NCBI GenBank assembly: GCA_002794785.1
Contig: NBBA01000009.1
Coordinates: 372,001 to 436,000, forward strand
Direction: 5' to 3'
Length of the DNA: 64,000 bases
Origin: Coniferiporia sulphurascens
Lineage: Eukaryota; Basidiomycota; Agaricomycetes; Hymenochaetales; Hymenochaetaceae
Shown one piece after another: positions 31,003 through 42,051 of this stretch. The notes under the pieces were generated by a model. It was given only the letters and a program-made list of their open reading frames with translations. It ran no database searches and had not been told where the DNA came from. Position numbers and translations under genes: made by a program. Within the stretch, counting starts at the first letter, position 1, and each line of letters opens with the position of its first letter.

Positions 31003-32996
31003 TTGTCCGTTAACGTTGATTTTCCAGCCTCTCTTGAAGGCTGGGTTGAGAAAATACACGCCTCTTTGACTACATTAATTCTTGTTGTTCTTGCTGTGCT
31101 TTGGAAGGCTGGTCTGGTATTCTCGATCGCTGCGGAGTCCCCAACTGTGTCTCACTCGAATTTCTCTGAGCGGTCTGCAATGGGGTTTACTGTGTCTCTT
31201 TCCCTCGTTCCTAGATACCCAGCGATTTCGCCTCGACCATGGAATGGAAGGGACACATTAAGTGGTAGCAGCGACATCCAGTTGGAGAATGCTAACGAGT
31301 TGTAAGAGAATTACAGCTGTGTTTACCTCGTTCATGACACTGACCGATCAAAACGAAAACATTTAGTGCCTATCTTGTACCCTTAAGGTATTGCATGCTG
31401 TGCAAAGCCTTTGACATTATTCGGGAGCTCACAATGACAACCAAAAAACAGCGTCGGAGGCCAGCATTTTGAGGCCATATTTGACACTGGATCTTCTGAT
31501 CTGGTGAGCCTCGAATTCTTGCTTCCCGGCCTCTTGCCACTTCATCTCACTAGAGTGCAAGTGGATCGTTTCTTCCGCCTGTAATGATGACGATTGCCAA
31601 AACATAGAAGAATATGACCCTACTTCCAATTTGTTGTTGTCAAATGCGCCCTTCAACCTCACCTACCTGACTGGGGCTGTATCCGGCGCAATAGGTTACG
31701 AAACAGTAGCTGTGGGACCCTACGTGGTTTTTTCTCAAGCATTAGGTGAGTCCATATGAGTGGAGACGCTGATGTACGTCCGTTTATCTGTCTAAGGCCT
31801 TGCAAATTCCACCAGAAACATGGGACTTTCTACTACTGGCACCAGCGGCAGGTCTCAGCCTCTGATGTCCTCACTTTGAAACTCATCCCTCAGACTTAGG
31901 TGTTTTAGGTCTTTCATTTCCCATTGAAGCCTCCATACCTGTCACAGTAGGTCGGACACTACTTGAAAACATTTTTTCAAGCCTCGAACCTGCGAACCGC
32001 TTTTTTTCATATAAACTGAGCACAGACTCGGTCTCAAGCTCTTTTTCAATTGCGCAAATTGATCCTGTCTACGCAAGCCGCGAATCTGAAATCGCCTACT
32101 CGCCGGTGTATGCTTCTGAAGGTGCTGACTACGACTACTGGAAGCTGCCTCTGCTCTCGCTCTCTGTGAACTCAAACTCTGTGTCTCTCGCCTTCTCACC
32201 ATCCAAAGATCCCCGTTCTTCGTCGCCGCTCGCCATTCTCGATACGGGAACCACACTGATTCTCGGGCCGACTCACGATGTCGACGTCTTCTGGACGGCT
32301 GCTGGCGGCGCGCAGAAGGGCGCTGATGGGAGCTGGCAAGTGCGCTGCAACCACGCCTTGACTGTCGGCCTGCTCCTCGGCAACGATACAAAACGAACGG
32401 AAATTATCCTGGACCCATCAGATGTGAGCTGGATGCCCGCGACGCCCCCATCAGATGGGTGGTGCTCAGGGGGCATTCAAGGCAACGACGGGGTTGGTAC
32501 CTTCTCTTCCGCACTTCGATTTTCGCCGCTCACCCGGGCCTGAACCTCGACAGGTCTTCTCCGGAGATTGGCTTCTTGGGGACATCTTCCTAAGGGTGCG
32601 TTATTTCTCCGCTTCGGACATCGTCCTCGTCCTTTTGTATTCACAAGTTACCCTTCCTGCCGCATGCTAACTTAACTCTCACGCCGCTTTCGTTAGAGTG
32701 CCTACGTGGTACATCATGCAGCGACATCGTCTTCTCCTCCCTTGATCGGACTGCTGGGCACTACGAATGCCTCACATGCCCTGAGTCTATTTCAAGCCAG
32801 CCGTGGAAACGACACATTGTCGCCTCCTTTTGTACATTTTGGTCTGTTGCTCCACAATCAACCGACAGTGGGACCCAGATTGATCATCTCAGCTACCTGC
32901 GTCTTTCCATTTCTCAGCGGCGCAGCACTTGTGGTTCTGTTCCGCATGTACCGGGAGAAGGCCAATTGCAAATGCGAAAAATGGCTGCGGCGTTAA
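31003..32996 (+). CDS. Pepsin-like aspartic protease with C-terminal membrane anchor
   Basis: Eight exons give 510 residues of peptidase family A1. A signal peptide or signal anchor is seen at 22-44 (LTTLILVVLAVLWKAGLVF). The two catalytic motifs are complete: FDTGSSDLW, assembled across intron 31504-31561, and LAILDTGTTL. Other family parts are DLGVLGLSF, GDWLLGDIFLRSAYVV and a disulfide pair SSACNDDDC. Near the end, LIISATCVFPFLSGAALVVLF is a membrane span followed by a short Lys/Arg/Cys-rich cytosolic tail, so the enzyme is probably tethered at the plasma membrane or vacuole with the catalytic domain outside. Introns: 31302-31366, 31388-31451, 31504-31561, 31746-31815, 31852-31893, 32493-32553, 32596-32696. 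Active-site residues are intact; substrate unknown. Confidence 0.9.
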
Positions 32997-33121
32997 TGAA
33001 ATATATGTGGTAAAAGATGTTCCAAAATAATAGCAAGGCAAATCATATACGTAATATACAACGACTCCAGTAGGATCGGAATCAGTCCAATCATTCTCTC
33101 TCGCTAGCAAGTGAGAAGATG

Positions 33122-33768
33122 CTATCGCTTCTGGTTTTGATTCATGTATGTAGGAGCATAGCCGGAGGGCTGAGGCGATGACATCGGGCCGGGGCTATGG
33201 ATGGGCTGGTTTCCTTGCTGCGCATGCATCCAACCAGGTGCAAAACCAGCAACTGGACGCGCAGGCTCCCATCTGTGACAAGTAGCGTTCTTAGCAGGAT
33301 CCTCAGCTTATTTCTGAAATTCACGCACCCCTGCTGTAAAGGAACCTGCCAGTGACATATGCTACAACACCAGATATGACTCGAGTTCATGGGGATGAGG
33401 GGAACCCAGCAAAGCTCGAACCAGGTACGGGACTTGGCCTGGAAGACGGATGCTGGGTAAAAAATGAGTCATCGAAGCCTCTGTGAAACACACTGACTAA
33501 AAACATACCGTTGTTACATCTTGGGCAGATGCGGGGGGACGGATCGCCATCCGGTTTTATCTTTGTAGGGCAACCAACTACGCGCGAAGGTCAATCAGTA
33601 CATTCGCCTTGCATGGCCGGGAGTCTCGTGAGACCGGCCTCGGCCCTAACCCGGAACGGGGACACCATGGAGAAACTTACAAACAATGGGTAAACAGACT
33701 GGCGAGGGCTGATTAGAAAGGACGTTGCTTTCAGAGTGAACAGACGTCTACGCACAGAAGAAATCCAT
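33122..33768 (-). CDS. Small zinc-ribbon protein (fungal zinc-ribbon 15 type)
   Basis: This gene has only short exons and is easily missed. Joined exons read GCPTKIKPDGDPSPRICPRC, then NNASVFQAKSRTWFELC, WVPLIPMNSSHIWCCSIC, HWQVPLQQGW and a Gly/Pro/Met-rich tail ending YMNQNQKR. The two CxxC pairs (CPRC and CSIC) with the intervening KSRTWFELCWVPLIP match a family of small fungal zinc-ribbon proteins of unknown role. Introns near 33,508-33,450 and 33,327-33,272 (approximate) join perfectly in frame. The 5' end is less certain: an ATG at 33768 (MDFFC) with one or two more introns before GCPTK is my best model. It is divergent from the MFS gene. Confidence 0.72.
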
Positions 33769-34207
33769 TTGGTCGAGACAAGGTGGTCGAAGACAAGTTC
33801 TGAAGTGGTGCAGGAGCTGCTCGGAAGCTCGAAGACCCAGGCTGCCCGCAGCGCACAGCCCATAACGTCACCGAAAGTGGCAGCAGGCTCCCATGCATGC
33901 GCTGAATTACAGTAGGCCTATCCGACCTAAACCGGACCGGACTCAGATCGGGCACGTGACACCGCATATACAGGCGCATAAAACACTTCCCACTCGGCCG
34001 ATATCCGTCCGTGAATTCCGTTCCGGAGCTGCAACAGCCACCACATATTAGTAACTATTGAACATGAGTAAGCAGAATCATGGATCTTAACTGTAAAATA
34101 GTAATTCCTTGTCCCATGCCCTTTTACCCGCCGCCGTGCCTTTTATAAGCGACTTTTGCCATGCGTCCTGCGGACCGTCGTTTCCATAAGTCCACATACT
34201 CACCATT
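33769..34207. promoter_or_regulatory. Divergent promoter region of the zinc-ribbon and MFS genes
   Basis: The 439-bp gap carries CACGTGAC at 33953-33960, the same octamer as in the CBP3/PDX1 and Rab4/ATP15 gaps. CCGGACCGGACTC near 33,933 forms a short direct CCGGAC repeat. No gene is seen. Confidence 0.4.
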
Positions 34208-36401
34208 ATGCAGAGTGTACCCGACAGCTCAGTGTCTCTCTCGTCTATGGTACAGCCCGCCGGCAGTGACAAACTTGACGAAAAGCCCCCCGGCTCGCAT
34301 AGACAGCCCGGTGCCGGTGCTTTGAAATCCCGCAGGGGGTCAGTAGATGAGCGGACGCTCAACGATCCCGAAAATCTTCTTCGTGAAGAACGAGAGGCGA
34401 CGAGAGCCGCCATCCACGAGCCACAGCTTGGCAAGGTCGATGACTTTCCTGACGGTGGCTTGCGTGCCTGGCTTGTGGTATTTGGCGTGCGTCCCCTTTT
34501 ATAGCCTGCTTATGAGTAGTTGATCTCAATCGCTTGTTCAGGGCTTCTGCACGACTTTCTCGAGGTGTGGCTGATCCCCTTATTTGTTCGGGCCGATGAC
34601 TCACTTTCCCTCAATTAGCTTCGGCTTTGTAAATTCTTGGGGTGTAAGCTAGAAGAGCTTTATAAAGGGGTCGTTCTGAACTCTTGTATAGGCCTTTCAA
34701 TCCTATTATGAGCAAAACCTTTTGCAGAATACTTCCGCGTCAAATATGTGAGTTCCGATTGTTTGATACTGCATCCTTTAAATCTCACGCACCATTATCC
34801 AGAGCATGGATTGGATCGATACAGGTGTGTCCGTAAAATTCGACGCCCGTGCTACCTGCTCTTATTGATTCCCCTCGTACCTTAAAGTACTCTTTCACCT
34901 TTTTACCGGCTATTATCACCGGCCGTCTCTTTGATCTGGGCTATTTCAAGCTCCCCCTATTCCTTGCCTGCTGCTTGATGGTTATAGCGACGTTTCTGAC
35001 AGCGGAGTGCACAGAGTATTGGCAGTTTGTTCTTTGTCAGGGGATAGCCGTAGGCGTGAGTACAACGGTGCAAATTTGCATAGATGGTATTGACAACCTG
35101 TTTGCCTCGTCTTGTAGTTGGCGTCTGGCGTCATTTTTGGACCAACACTCGCTGTTATATCACATTGGTTCAAAAAACGTAGGGGACTGGCGTTAGGGAT
35201 CATTGCCTGTGGATCGTCCACGGGTGGCACCATTCTCCCCATAGTTGTTAACCAGCTAGTCGGAAAGATAGGCGAGCTCTTATACTCTTTAAATATGTGA
35301 TTTACTGCCCGCTAACTCATCGGAAATGTTCCATTTACTAGGGTGGGCTGCTCTTAATCGATTATCGAGTCACTCATAAGAGAGCTCAGTGTCTATGATT
35401 CACCCACACCAGATTTCCCTGGACAATGAGAGTAATCGGCTTCATCCTCATGTTAACTCTGGGCATTTCCAATTTCGTGAGTTGAAATGAGCCTATAAAA
35501 TCTTAATGCTAATATTTATCTGAATGCTTATAGACGCTGACCCGTCGCCTGCCGCCTGTGAATGTGTCGGGTGGTTTGCTGAATTTGCGTTCTTTCAAGT
35601 CTCTGCCATACACAATATACACTCTATCAGGATTCCTAGCATTTTTGGGTCTTTACACAGGTATTTTTCCCCTGGTACGCTACTGCTTATAGTACGAACT
35701 AACGATTTGCTTGCAGTCCTGACGTATATCGACGTAAGCGCGTCTGTGAATGGGGTGGACGGCGAATTTGCGTTTTATCTTGTGTCTATCGCTAACGCCA
35801 CATCTATGCTTGGCCGGTTAGGGTCTGGCTTCCTCGCCGATAAAATTGGTCGGTTATCTATTTTGGTGCAAAAATGGTTATTTATTTTTGTGATAATACA
35901 GGTGCTATTAATATTATGTCGCCGTTTACTCTCGTTGCGGGTATTTTAACCTACATCTGGCCTTTCGTTCACGGAAAGTCAGGGTACATTGCGGTTGCCG
36001 TTGTCTACGGGTGAGTTGCTGCCAGGTATATGCGGCGCGCCCGTCCTGCAGATTATCCGATGTGCTTTTAGTCTGTCTTCGGGGGCATATGTGTCGCTTA
36101 TAGCAGCGCCTATGATAGCACTCGGTGACACAAGCGATGTGGGCCGTAGAACCGGCATGTACATGTCCGTTCTCGCTATTGGGGCTCTCGCAGGGCCGCC
36201 AATATCTGGAGCAATAAACGTAGCCACGGGTGGCTACAAGGCCGTTGGGATCTATGCAGGTGAGTCAGAATATATAATAGATCTTGCTTGGTGGATCTGC
36301 TGTTGATATCTGTCTGCCCAGGAACCATGATAATTTTATCAGTGGCCGTAATGTGGACTTCCAGATGTTTGGTTTTGGGACGGCTATGGGGAAAATTCTG
36401 A
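34208..36401 (+). CDS. MFS transporter, monocarboxylate/riboflavin (MCT/Mch) type
   Basis: A many-exon gene for a major facilitator protein of the fungal monocarboxylate-transporter-like family. The cytosolic N-terminus (about 75 residues) leads to the signature DFPDGGLRAWLVVFG. Then come FGFVNSWGAFQSYYEQNLL, AWIGSIQYSFTFLPAIITGRL, SGVIFGPTLAVISHWFKKRRGLALGI, the central TYIDVSASVNG, MLGRLGSGFLADKIG (MFS motif), GYIAVAVVYGLSSGAYVSL and GRRTGMYMSVLAIGALAGPP. The last exon ends LGRLWGKF. Exons agree in phase where I checked; introns are about 45-60 nt and some exons are tiny (23 nt). Yeast Mch5 carries riboflavin and others carry carboxylates; the substrate here cannot be told. No sign of inactivation. 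Confidence 0.85.
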
Positions 36402-36741
36402 TAGACGGGCCTTTGGACATGTACACTAATAACGCTTTTTCTGGGCATAAGTGCGAATGGCGGTAGTACTAGATGGATAGACGACATTCAATAAAGACTA
36501 GGAACTTGGACTATAACCACAAGTAATTGATGACGTAATGTGAAACTTCTCACGAATACAAAAGCAAAAAGGAGTCCGGCAAAGTCCGGAGACCGTACCG
36601 TCTTGGAGACGAAAAGAAAATTTCAAGCAGAGACCATCACTCATCGATAGACGTTCCCGTCGACCGCCCTTACCCGCCTTCGTTGTTCAGGATTTTGTCG
36701 GCAGCACTGTCGACTCTTGGACTACCAGCACTTATACACTC
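36402..36741. other. Intergenic region before eIF4A
   Basis: No gene is seen. The stretch holds the 3' end of the MFS transcript and the eIF4A promoter and leader; no clear TATA box. Confidence 0.45.
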
Positions 36742-38322
36742 ATGTCGGCGTACGTTGTATTCTCAAATCAGCCGTGGAGGAAAACTGATGGAAGGTTTAT
36801 AGCGAAGAGTTTAACGATGTCGAAGCAACCGAGATCGAGTCCAATTGGGACCAGGTCGTCGACAAGTTCGTGCCTATATGCTACGTTTCGAAGTCTTTTG
36901 GACCCCTGACTTATTTGTAAATTAGCTTCGACAACATGGACCTGAAGCCTGAGCTGCTGCGCGGCATCTACGCATATGGGTGGGTCTGATGTGCATGACA
37001 ACAGGTCGGGTTGTTCTCTTACTAACGGGCCTTTAAACTCTCACAGTTTTGAGCGTCCTTCTGCGATCCAGCAGCGTGCTATCGTTCCTGTTGTTAAAGG
37101 ACACGATGTCATTGCCCAGGCACAGTCTGGCACGGGCAAAACCGCGACCTTCTCCATTTCCATTCTCCAAAAGCTCGATATGTCCATCAAGGGCACTCAG
37201 GCGCTTATTCTCGCACCGACTCGTGAACTTGCGCAGCAGATCCAGAAGGTAGTCATTGCGCTGGGCGACTACATGAACATTGAGTGTCATGCATGTGTTG
37301 GTGGCACGAATGTCCGTGAGGACATGGCGAAGCTGCAGGAGGGTGTGCAGGTTGTCGTTGGAACGCCTGGTCGCGTTTTCGACATGATCAACCGCAGAGC
37401 CCTCCGTACGGATAACATCAAGATTTTCTGTCTTGACGAAGCCGATGAAATGTTGTCCCGTGGTTTCAAGGACCAGATCTACGAGGTCTTCCAGCTCCTG
37501 CCGCAGGACACGCAGGTTGTGTTGCTTTCCGCTACAATGCCAGCGGATGTTCTTGAGGTCACGAAGAAGTTTATGCGCGAGCCGATCCGCATTCTCGTCA
37601 AGCGTGATGAACTCACGCTCGAAGGTATTAAGCAGTTCTACATCGCTGTTGAAAAGGAGGAATGGAAGCTCGATACGCTTTGCGATCTTTACGAGACGGT
37701 TACGATTACCCAGGCCGTCATCTTCTGCAACACACGCCGGAAGGTCGACTGGTTGACGGAAAAGATGCACTCAAGAGAGTTCACGGTATCTGCCATGGTG
37801 AGTTGTGGTCTCGCATGAGATAACTCCTGACTTCAGCTAAACATCACATGCCGGTGATTTAGCACGGCGACATGGAGCAAAAGCAGCGTGAGGTGCTGAT
37901 GAAAGAGTTCCGTTCCGGGTCCTCTCGTGTCCTGATCACGACGGATTTGCTTGCTCGGGGTATCGATGTCCAGCAAGTTTCACTCGTCATCAACTATGAT
38001 CTGCCCACGAACCGGGAGAACTACATCCACCGTATCGGTCGTGGCGGCCGATTTGGTCGTAAAGGTGTTGCGATCAACTTTGTGACAACAGAGGATGTAC
38101 GGATGCTTAGGGACATTGAACGTGGGTGACATCTTGTTCGGATATGGCGGAGGTAAAAGGGCATTACTGACGATGATCATGATTCACCACACAGAGTTCT
38201 ACAACACGCAGATTGACGAGATGCCCCTCAACGTCGCGTACGTATTTTTCTCGAGGGCAGATTTGAGCATGCGGCTGACTGATGGGACCTATGGTGTTTC
38301 CTTTTGCAGCGACCTCATCTAA
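36742..38322 (+). CDS. TIF1: Translation initiation factor eIF4A, DEAD-box RNA helicase
   Basis: eIF4A unwinds mRNA leaders during scanning. Seven exons give 396 residues. Helicase motifs: Q motif ([12 protein letters not shown]), I AQSGTGKT, Ia [10 protein letters not shown], Ib [45 protein letters not shown]. The protein ends LNVADLI, close to the eukaryotic eIF4A end. The first coding exon is only 8 nt (36742-36749); the intron 36750-36802 then continues with EEFNDVE. Further introns: 36866-36925, 36980-37046, 37798-37862, 38122-38194, 38238-38309. The intron placements are set by conserved residues such as VVDNFDNMDL. Confidence 0.97.
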
Positions 38323-39298
38323 ACGACTGCAGGCCGAGAATAGAACACGAACGCCAGGATTTTGATAGTGGAGCGAAGTTCATTTCCTGGGATCACGCGG
38401 TAATCTACGAAGAAGAAACGAAGCAAAGACGATTTGATGTAGCCCACGTCAGCTTACTGTTGTTCTTTTATGTCGTTTTTCTTTCTCACCTCTTTTCTTT
38501 CCTCCGTTCATTCTCCCTTTCTTATCGTTTCTTTACTTCTTTTTTTTTGTGTCAATTTGCACCGCTTCGCCGTGTTTGTCTGCATCCCTTACGCGCTACG
38601 ACTTACTATCTACTTGCCGCCTGTACTGAGCAGAGTACCTGCATTCGCTGATCGTCGGGAACCGACAAAATAAAAGAAAGCGGTGCTGTATTTCCCATTC
38701 GCTGGAGGCATGCTCATCACACGTTGCAACCAGGATGGGTTATCCATCACATCACATCGGTCTGATACCTATGTCTGGTCTTCGCTGAAGGCGGTGTTTG
38801 TTGGACTGTTGGGCACCCACCGTCCGTTCTGGGCTGCCGTGGCTGGCATCCGGGACGAGCGAGGGCCCGCAGAAAGGAGTCCAGGCTGGACGTCGGCCCA
38901 TGTACCTCCACTCGGTGGGATTCACTGTTGTCCGCCCGCATGCCCGAGTCGCGTGCTGATGAGAGCGTTCACATTGAATGCGTCCAGAACTCTCCCGCCC
39001 ATGATCTATCGCCAACAATGCGACCCGTCGAGGGCCACAGATGCGGAAGCCACCGCTGGGCCGCTGGCCGGGCGGGCCACGCTACCGTGCTTAAAAGCCA
39101 ACTCTCCAGATGTCCTCCCCCTGCTACTTACCTTCTGATCCGAGCGAGCGCCCGCCGACCCGCCTAGCAAGCTCGCCTACCTGCCTCTGCCCCTTGCTGC
39201 CTCGTCGCCATCTCGCTCCCCCGCTCTTCTCTCCTTGTTCTGTCTCCTGGCACGCCCGAGTCTGCCATCATTCCCAACGCGCGAAGCTACAGTCTATC
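38323..39298. other. Intergenic region of nearly 1 kb
   Basis: The first 300 bases are strongly T/C-rich (38,450-38,570), matching an eIF4A 3' untranslated region. An open frame of 151 codons at 38683-39138 has no known motif and I do not call it. The 200 bases before the phosphatase start are C-rich leader. Confidence 0.45.
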
Positions 39299-39802
39299 AT
39301 GGTACGTATCGCGTTCCTGACCCCTCGCGGGTATAGCACATGCTCAGCTCGATCTTCTACACAGGTCGCTGAGATAATTCCCGGCTTGTACATGTCCGAC
39401 CTCACGGCAGCGGAAAGCGCGAGAACTCATGCCACGCTCGGTATCACGCATGTCCTCTCTGTAATGCCCGGCAACGTGATACTGCCCAAAACCGGTGGCC
39501 CCACCCCGAAGACGCTGCAGATACCGATCCGCGACACGCCGTTCGAGGAGCTCGCGGCCCACCTCACTCTGACGAGCGCGTTCATCGCGGATGCCCTGCG
39601 CACACGTGGGAGCGTTCTCGTACACTGTGTGCAGGGCATGAGCCGCAGCGCCAGCGTCGTCGCCGCGTACCTTATGGCCACGCAGGGCTGGTCGGTGCGC
39701 GAGGCGGTTGAGTTCGTGCGCAGTCGGTGCAGCACCGCACAGCCCAATTCCGGCTTTTTGTCCCAGCTTCAGGAGTACTACGATGCGCTACGCCAAAGGT
39801 GA
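39299..39802 (+). CDS. Small dual-specificity protein phosphatase
   Basis: A compact DUSP of 146 residues. The catalytic loop is HCVQGMSRS with nucleophile Cys89 and Arg95, and the general-acid region IRDTPFEEL comes before it. AEIIPGLYMSDLTAA opens the domain, and a VVAAYLMATQGWSVREAVEFVRSR helix follows the loop. The only intron (39302-39364) directly follows the start codon, so exon 1 contributes just the ATG. Because the intron is 63 nt without a stop, unspliced mRNA would add 21 residues to the N-terminus. There is no targeting signal. Substrates could be phosphotyrosine or phosphothreonine proteins; not deducible here. Confidence 0.88.
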   Translation: MVRIAFLTPRGYSTCSARSSTQVAEIIPGLYMSDLTAAESARTHATLGITHVLSVMPGNVILPKTGGPTPKTLQIPIRDTPFEELAAHLTLTSAFIADALRTRGSVLVHCVQGMSRSASVVAAYLMATQGWSVREAVEFVRSRCSTAQPNSGFLSQLQEYYDALRQR

Positions 39803-40109
39803 CACGGCTTGGGGGGTCCCCCATTCCTTTGTTCCGCATTTCTGCATACCACCGCGAAATGCCCGCCTTTACGACGCATTCATGCCCACAACCTCTCTGA
39901 TCTCCGATCTGATTCTTACATCTTTCCATTGTTGTAATATTATCTCTGCCATTACTCCCCTGTACAATAGATGGTATACCCAGAGCTGCTGAGGTCCACA
40001 TACTAGGGCGGGCAAAATTAAAAGTACATAACCTGTGCACCTGAGTGTACACTCACCAAGTATACAACGTGAAAACAACGAAAATAGAGATGGGAAACAA
40101 ACAAGAACG
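39803..40109. other. Convergent intergenic region
   Basis: No gene is seen between the convergent phosphatase and Rab genes. Confidence 0.45.
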
Positions 40110-41004
40110 TTAGCCGCAACAGCCTTGCTCCACTGCGGGCGTTTCCAGCGTCAACGCGTTATTGTTCGGTTTAGACGGCTTCACGCCCAAGGACTGAGCC
40201 GTGCGAACAAATCAAAATTATTGGACTCGTCTGGGGACAGAGGCAAAAAGAGTTATAACATATGACGCACCTTGCCCTGATCAAAGACCCCACGCTTGAC
40301 CTTGTCAAGAATATCGCGAGACGCCGTAAAGAACGCAAGCTCGACGTTCTGCCCACTCTTCGCGCTCGCTTCTACAAAGAGAAGGCCGTTCTCTTTCGCC
40401 CACGCCTCACCCTCTTCTGTCGTCACCCCACGCTCGTGTACGCCGTTCTCGCACAGATCCACTTTATTCCCGACGAGAATACACGTGAGATTTGGATCGG
40501 CGTGTTCCCGTACGTCAGCAAGCCACGTTCGAATATTGTTAAAGCCTGTTTTAACACGTCGTTTAATCAGCATACTGTGCGCCAAACAAGGTGGAATAAC
40601 CGCACTGGTCCGCGAGGTTACGTCGTACACAAGGAGACAGCCTGCCGCGCCCCGGTAATAGGAGCGCGTTATTGATCGAAAAGATTCCGTCCCAGCCGTA
40701 TCCCAGCCTACACACGCGAGAATCGGTACTGGTGGACAGGCCAGGTGTTTTGGGAAACGCACATTGAAGTTTCACAGTCTTGTCCTCCTCAGGGATGGGA
40801 ATTAGCTTCGAACCGAACTCCACGCCTAGCTGTCGTTCGAGTTAGTCCATTCTGCAAGCACATTGTTGGTAGTTCCGTATGACGCACTGTTGGATCCGGG
40901 TTTGCGAGGAACCTCTGGTCTGTGAGGCGCACAAGGAGAGAGCTCTTGCCTACCGCAGCATCGCCACATATAATGAACTTAAGCACATAATCCCACTGTG
41001 CCAT
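40110..41004 (-). CDS. Rab4-type small GTPase
   Basis: Five exons (41004-40888, 40829-40763, 40707-40606, 40545-40271, 40193-40110) give 214 residues. G motifs: [22 protein letters not shown] (effector), [25 protein letters not shown] and EASAK. The tail ends GCCG, which suits geranylgeranylation. The N-terminus [12 protein letters not shown] and the [14 protein letters not shown] stretch place it near the Rab2/Rab4/Rab14 group, most like fungal Ypt4/Rab4, which acts in endosomal recycling. The start codon lies 252 bases from that of ATP15 on the other strand. The subfamily call is a judgement from memory of the family. Confidence 0.9.
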
Positions 41005-41256
41005 TTATACAAATAGAGTAAGAATCAAGCAAAGATTGAGGGTAAATGTTTCGTTTGTCGTAAAAAATCGTGGCGGCAGAGGAGGACGAGAGGCGTCTCG
41101 CTCAGACTCACTGTATGTCGTGCACGTTCAGTCGTCATGCCACATGTGCTTCCGGTCACGTGGTTCTCCCGGGTTTTACCGACAGATGTGTCGTCCATCT
41201 GGTCGTCCACACCGAAGCGGGTGACAGTAGTCTTTCACTTCGACCATCGGTGCACC
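41005..41256. promoter_or_regulatory. Divergent promoter of the Rab4-like gene and ATP15
   Basis: A GTCACGTG box (41155-41162; CACGTGAC on the other strand) lies 95 bases before the ATP15 start. It is the same octamer as in the CBP3/PDX1 promoter. Use is inferred. Confidence 0.45.
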
Positions 41257-41586
41257 ATGAGCAGTGCTATCTGGCGTCAACATTTCTCGTACGGACTCGT
41301 AACTGCTACTTGCGTTGGTCTGATTTTCACCTATTTTCACGAACAGTTTCAACAAGTACAGCCAAATCACGGCTCGTGCGGTGCGCCAGTCGCTCAAGGA
41401 GTCTGAGCGCGTAAAAGCGGAGAAACGCGGTCTTACCGCCCTGCGTTTTCAAAACTGGGAGAATGGCAAGGGTGGCGAACAGGTTTGCATTTTTTGCGTT
41501 CTAGTGGACGCTACGCGAGTTAATTACATGTCCAGTTCCACTTGAACCCCCCAGTTGAGGAGAAAATTGGCAAGGCGGCCGTCTGA
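41257..41586 (+). CDS. ATP15: F1Fo ATP synthase subunit epsilon, mitochondrial
   Basis: A tiny three-exon gene (introns 41289-41346 and 41483-41535) encoding 72 residues. The eukaryotic epsilon subunit sits on the central stalk of F1. Family features: MSSAIWRQHFSFNKYSQI at the start, ITARAVRQSLK, then AEKRGLTALRFQNWENGKGGEQ, and the end VEEKIGKAAV. There is no cleavable presequence, as is usual for this subunit. The first exon is only 32 nt. Splice junctions keep frame and recover the conserved Tyr-Ser and Trp-Glu-Asn segments. Confidence 0.92.
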
Positions 41587-42051
41587 GCGGAAAGCGAAGG
41601 CTTTGGAATGGTGCAGCGAACGTCCTAGAGCGAAGATATATTAGACAGGGTCATAACGTTGCTGCACTTCCGGAATTTTTCTCTTATCCAATTTTTCGCC
41701 ACCTTAAATCCGAACGCATGCTTGTGAACAACGGCGACTTTACGACAAGCTTAAGCCCTGAAAACTTCTATAGGCATTAAATTGATGCACTCGCACGCTG
41801 GACTGCTCGTTGCTTATGTACAAATCCCGACAACTTCCGCACCGAATAGAAGGATTGTAATTGTCTCGTTGATGAGATTAACAGCCACTTCAGTGGCGAA
41901 AAGATATAAATTACATCCCCCTCCATCCTTACACCAACTTCTCCAGCCCGCAGCAGAACCAAATTCAAGACCGGCAAGGACAGAACCTTGCACAGCTTGG
42001 ACAGAGCACAGTTGGCGTTGACAGAAGGGACGATATCTAGTGAGAGAGCAA
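41587..42051. other. Convergent intergenic region
   Basis: The 465 bases between ATP15 and COX4/5 hold no supported gene. Two overlapping open frames on the minus strand read through from the COX gene if its last intron used a GT donor; see the note at that gene. Confidence 0.45.

Noticed and set aside
37033..37770. 245-codon minus-strand open frame within eIF4A
   Set aside because: A codon-bias shadow of the highly conserved helicase exon on the plus strand.
38683..39138. 151-codon open frame between eIF4A and the phosphatase
   Set aside because: Overlaps other long frames in a GC-rich stretch and has no recognisable domain or splice-supported extension.
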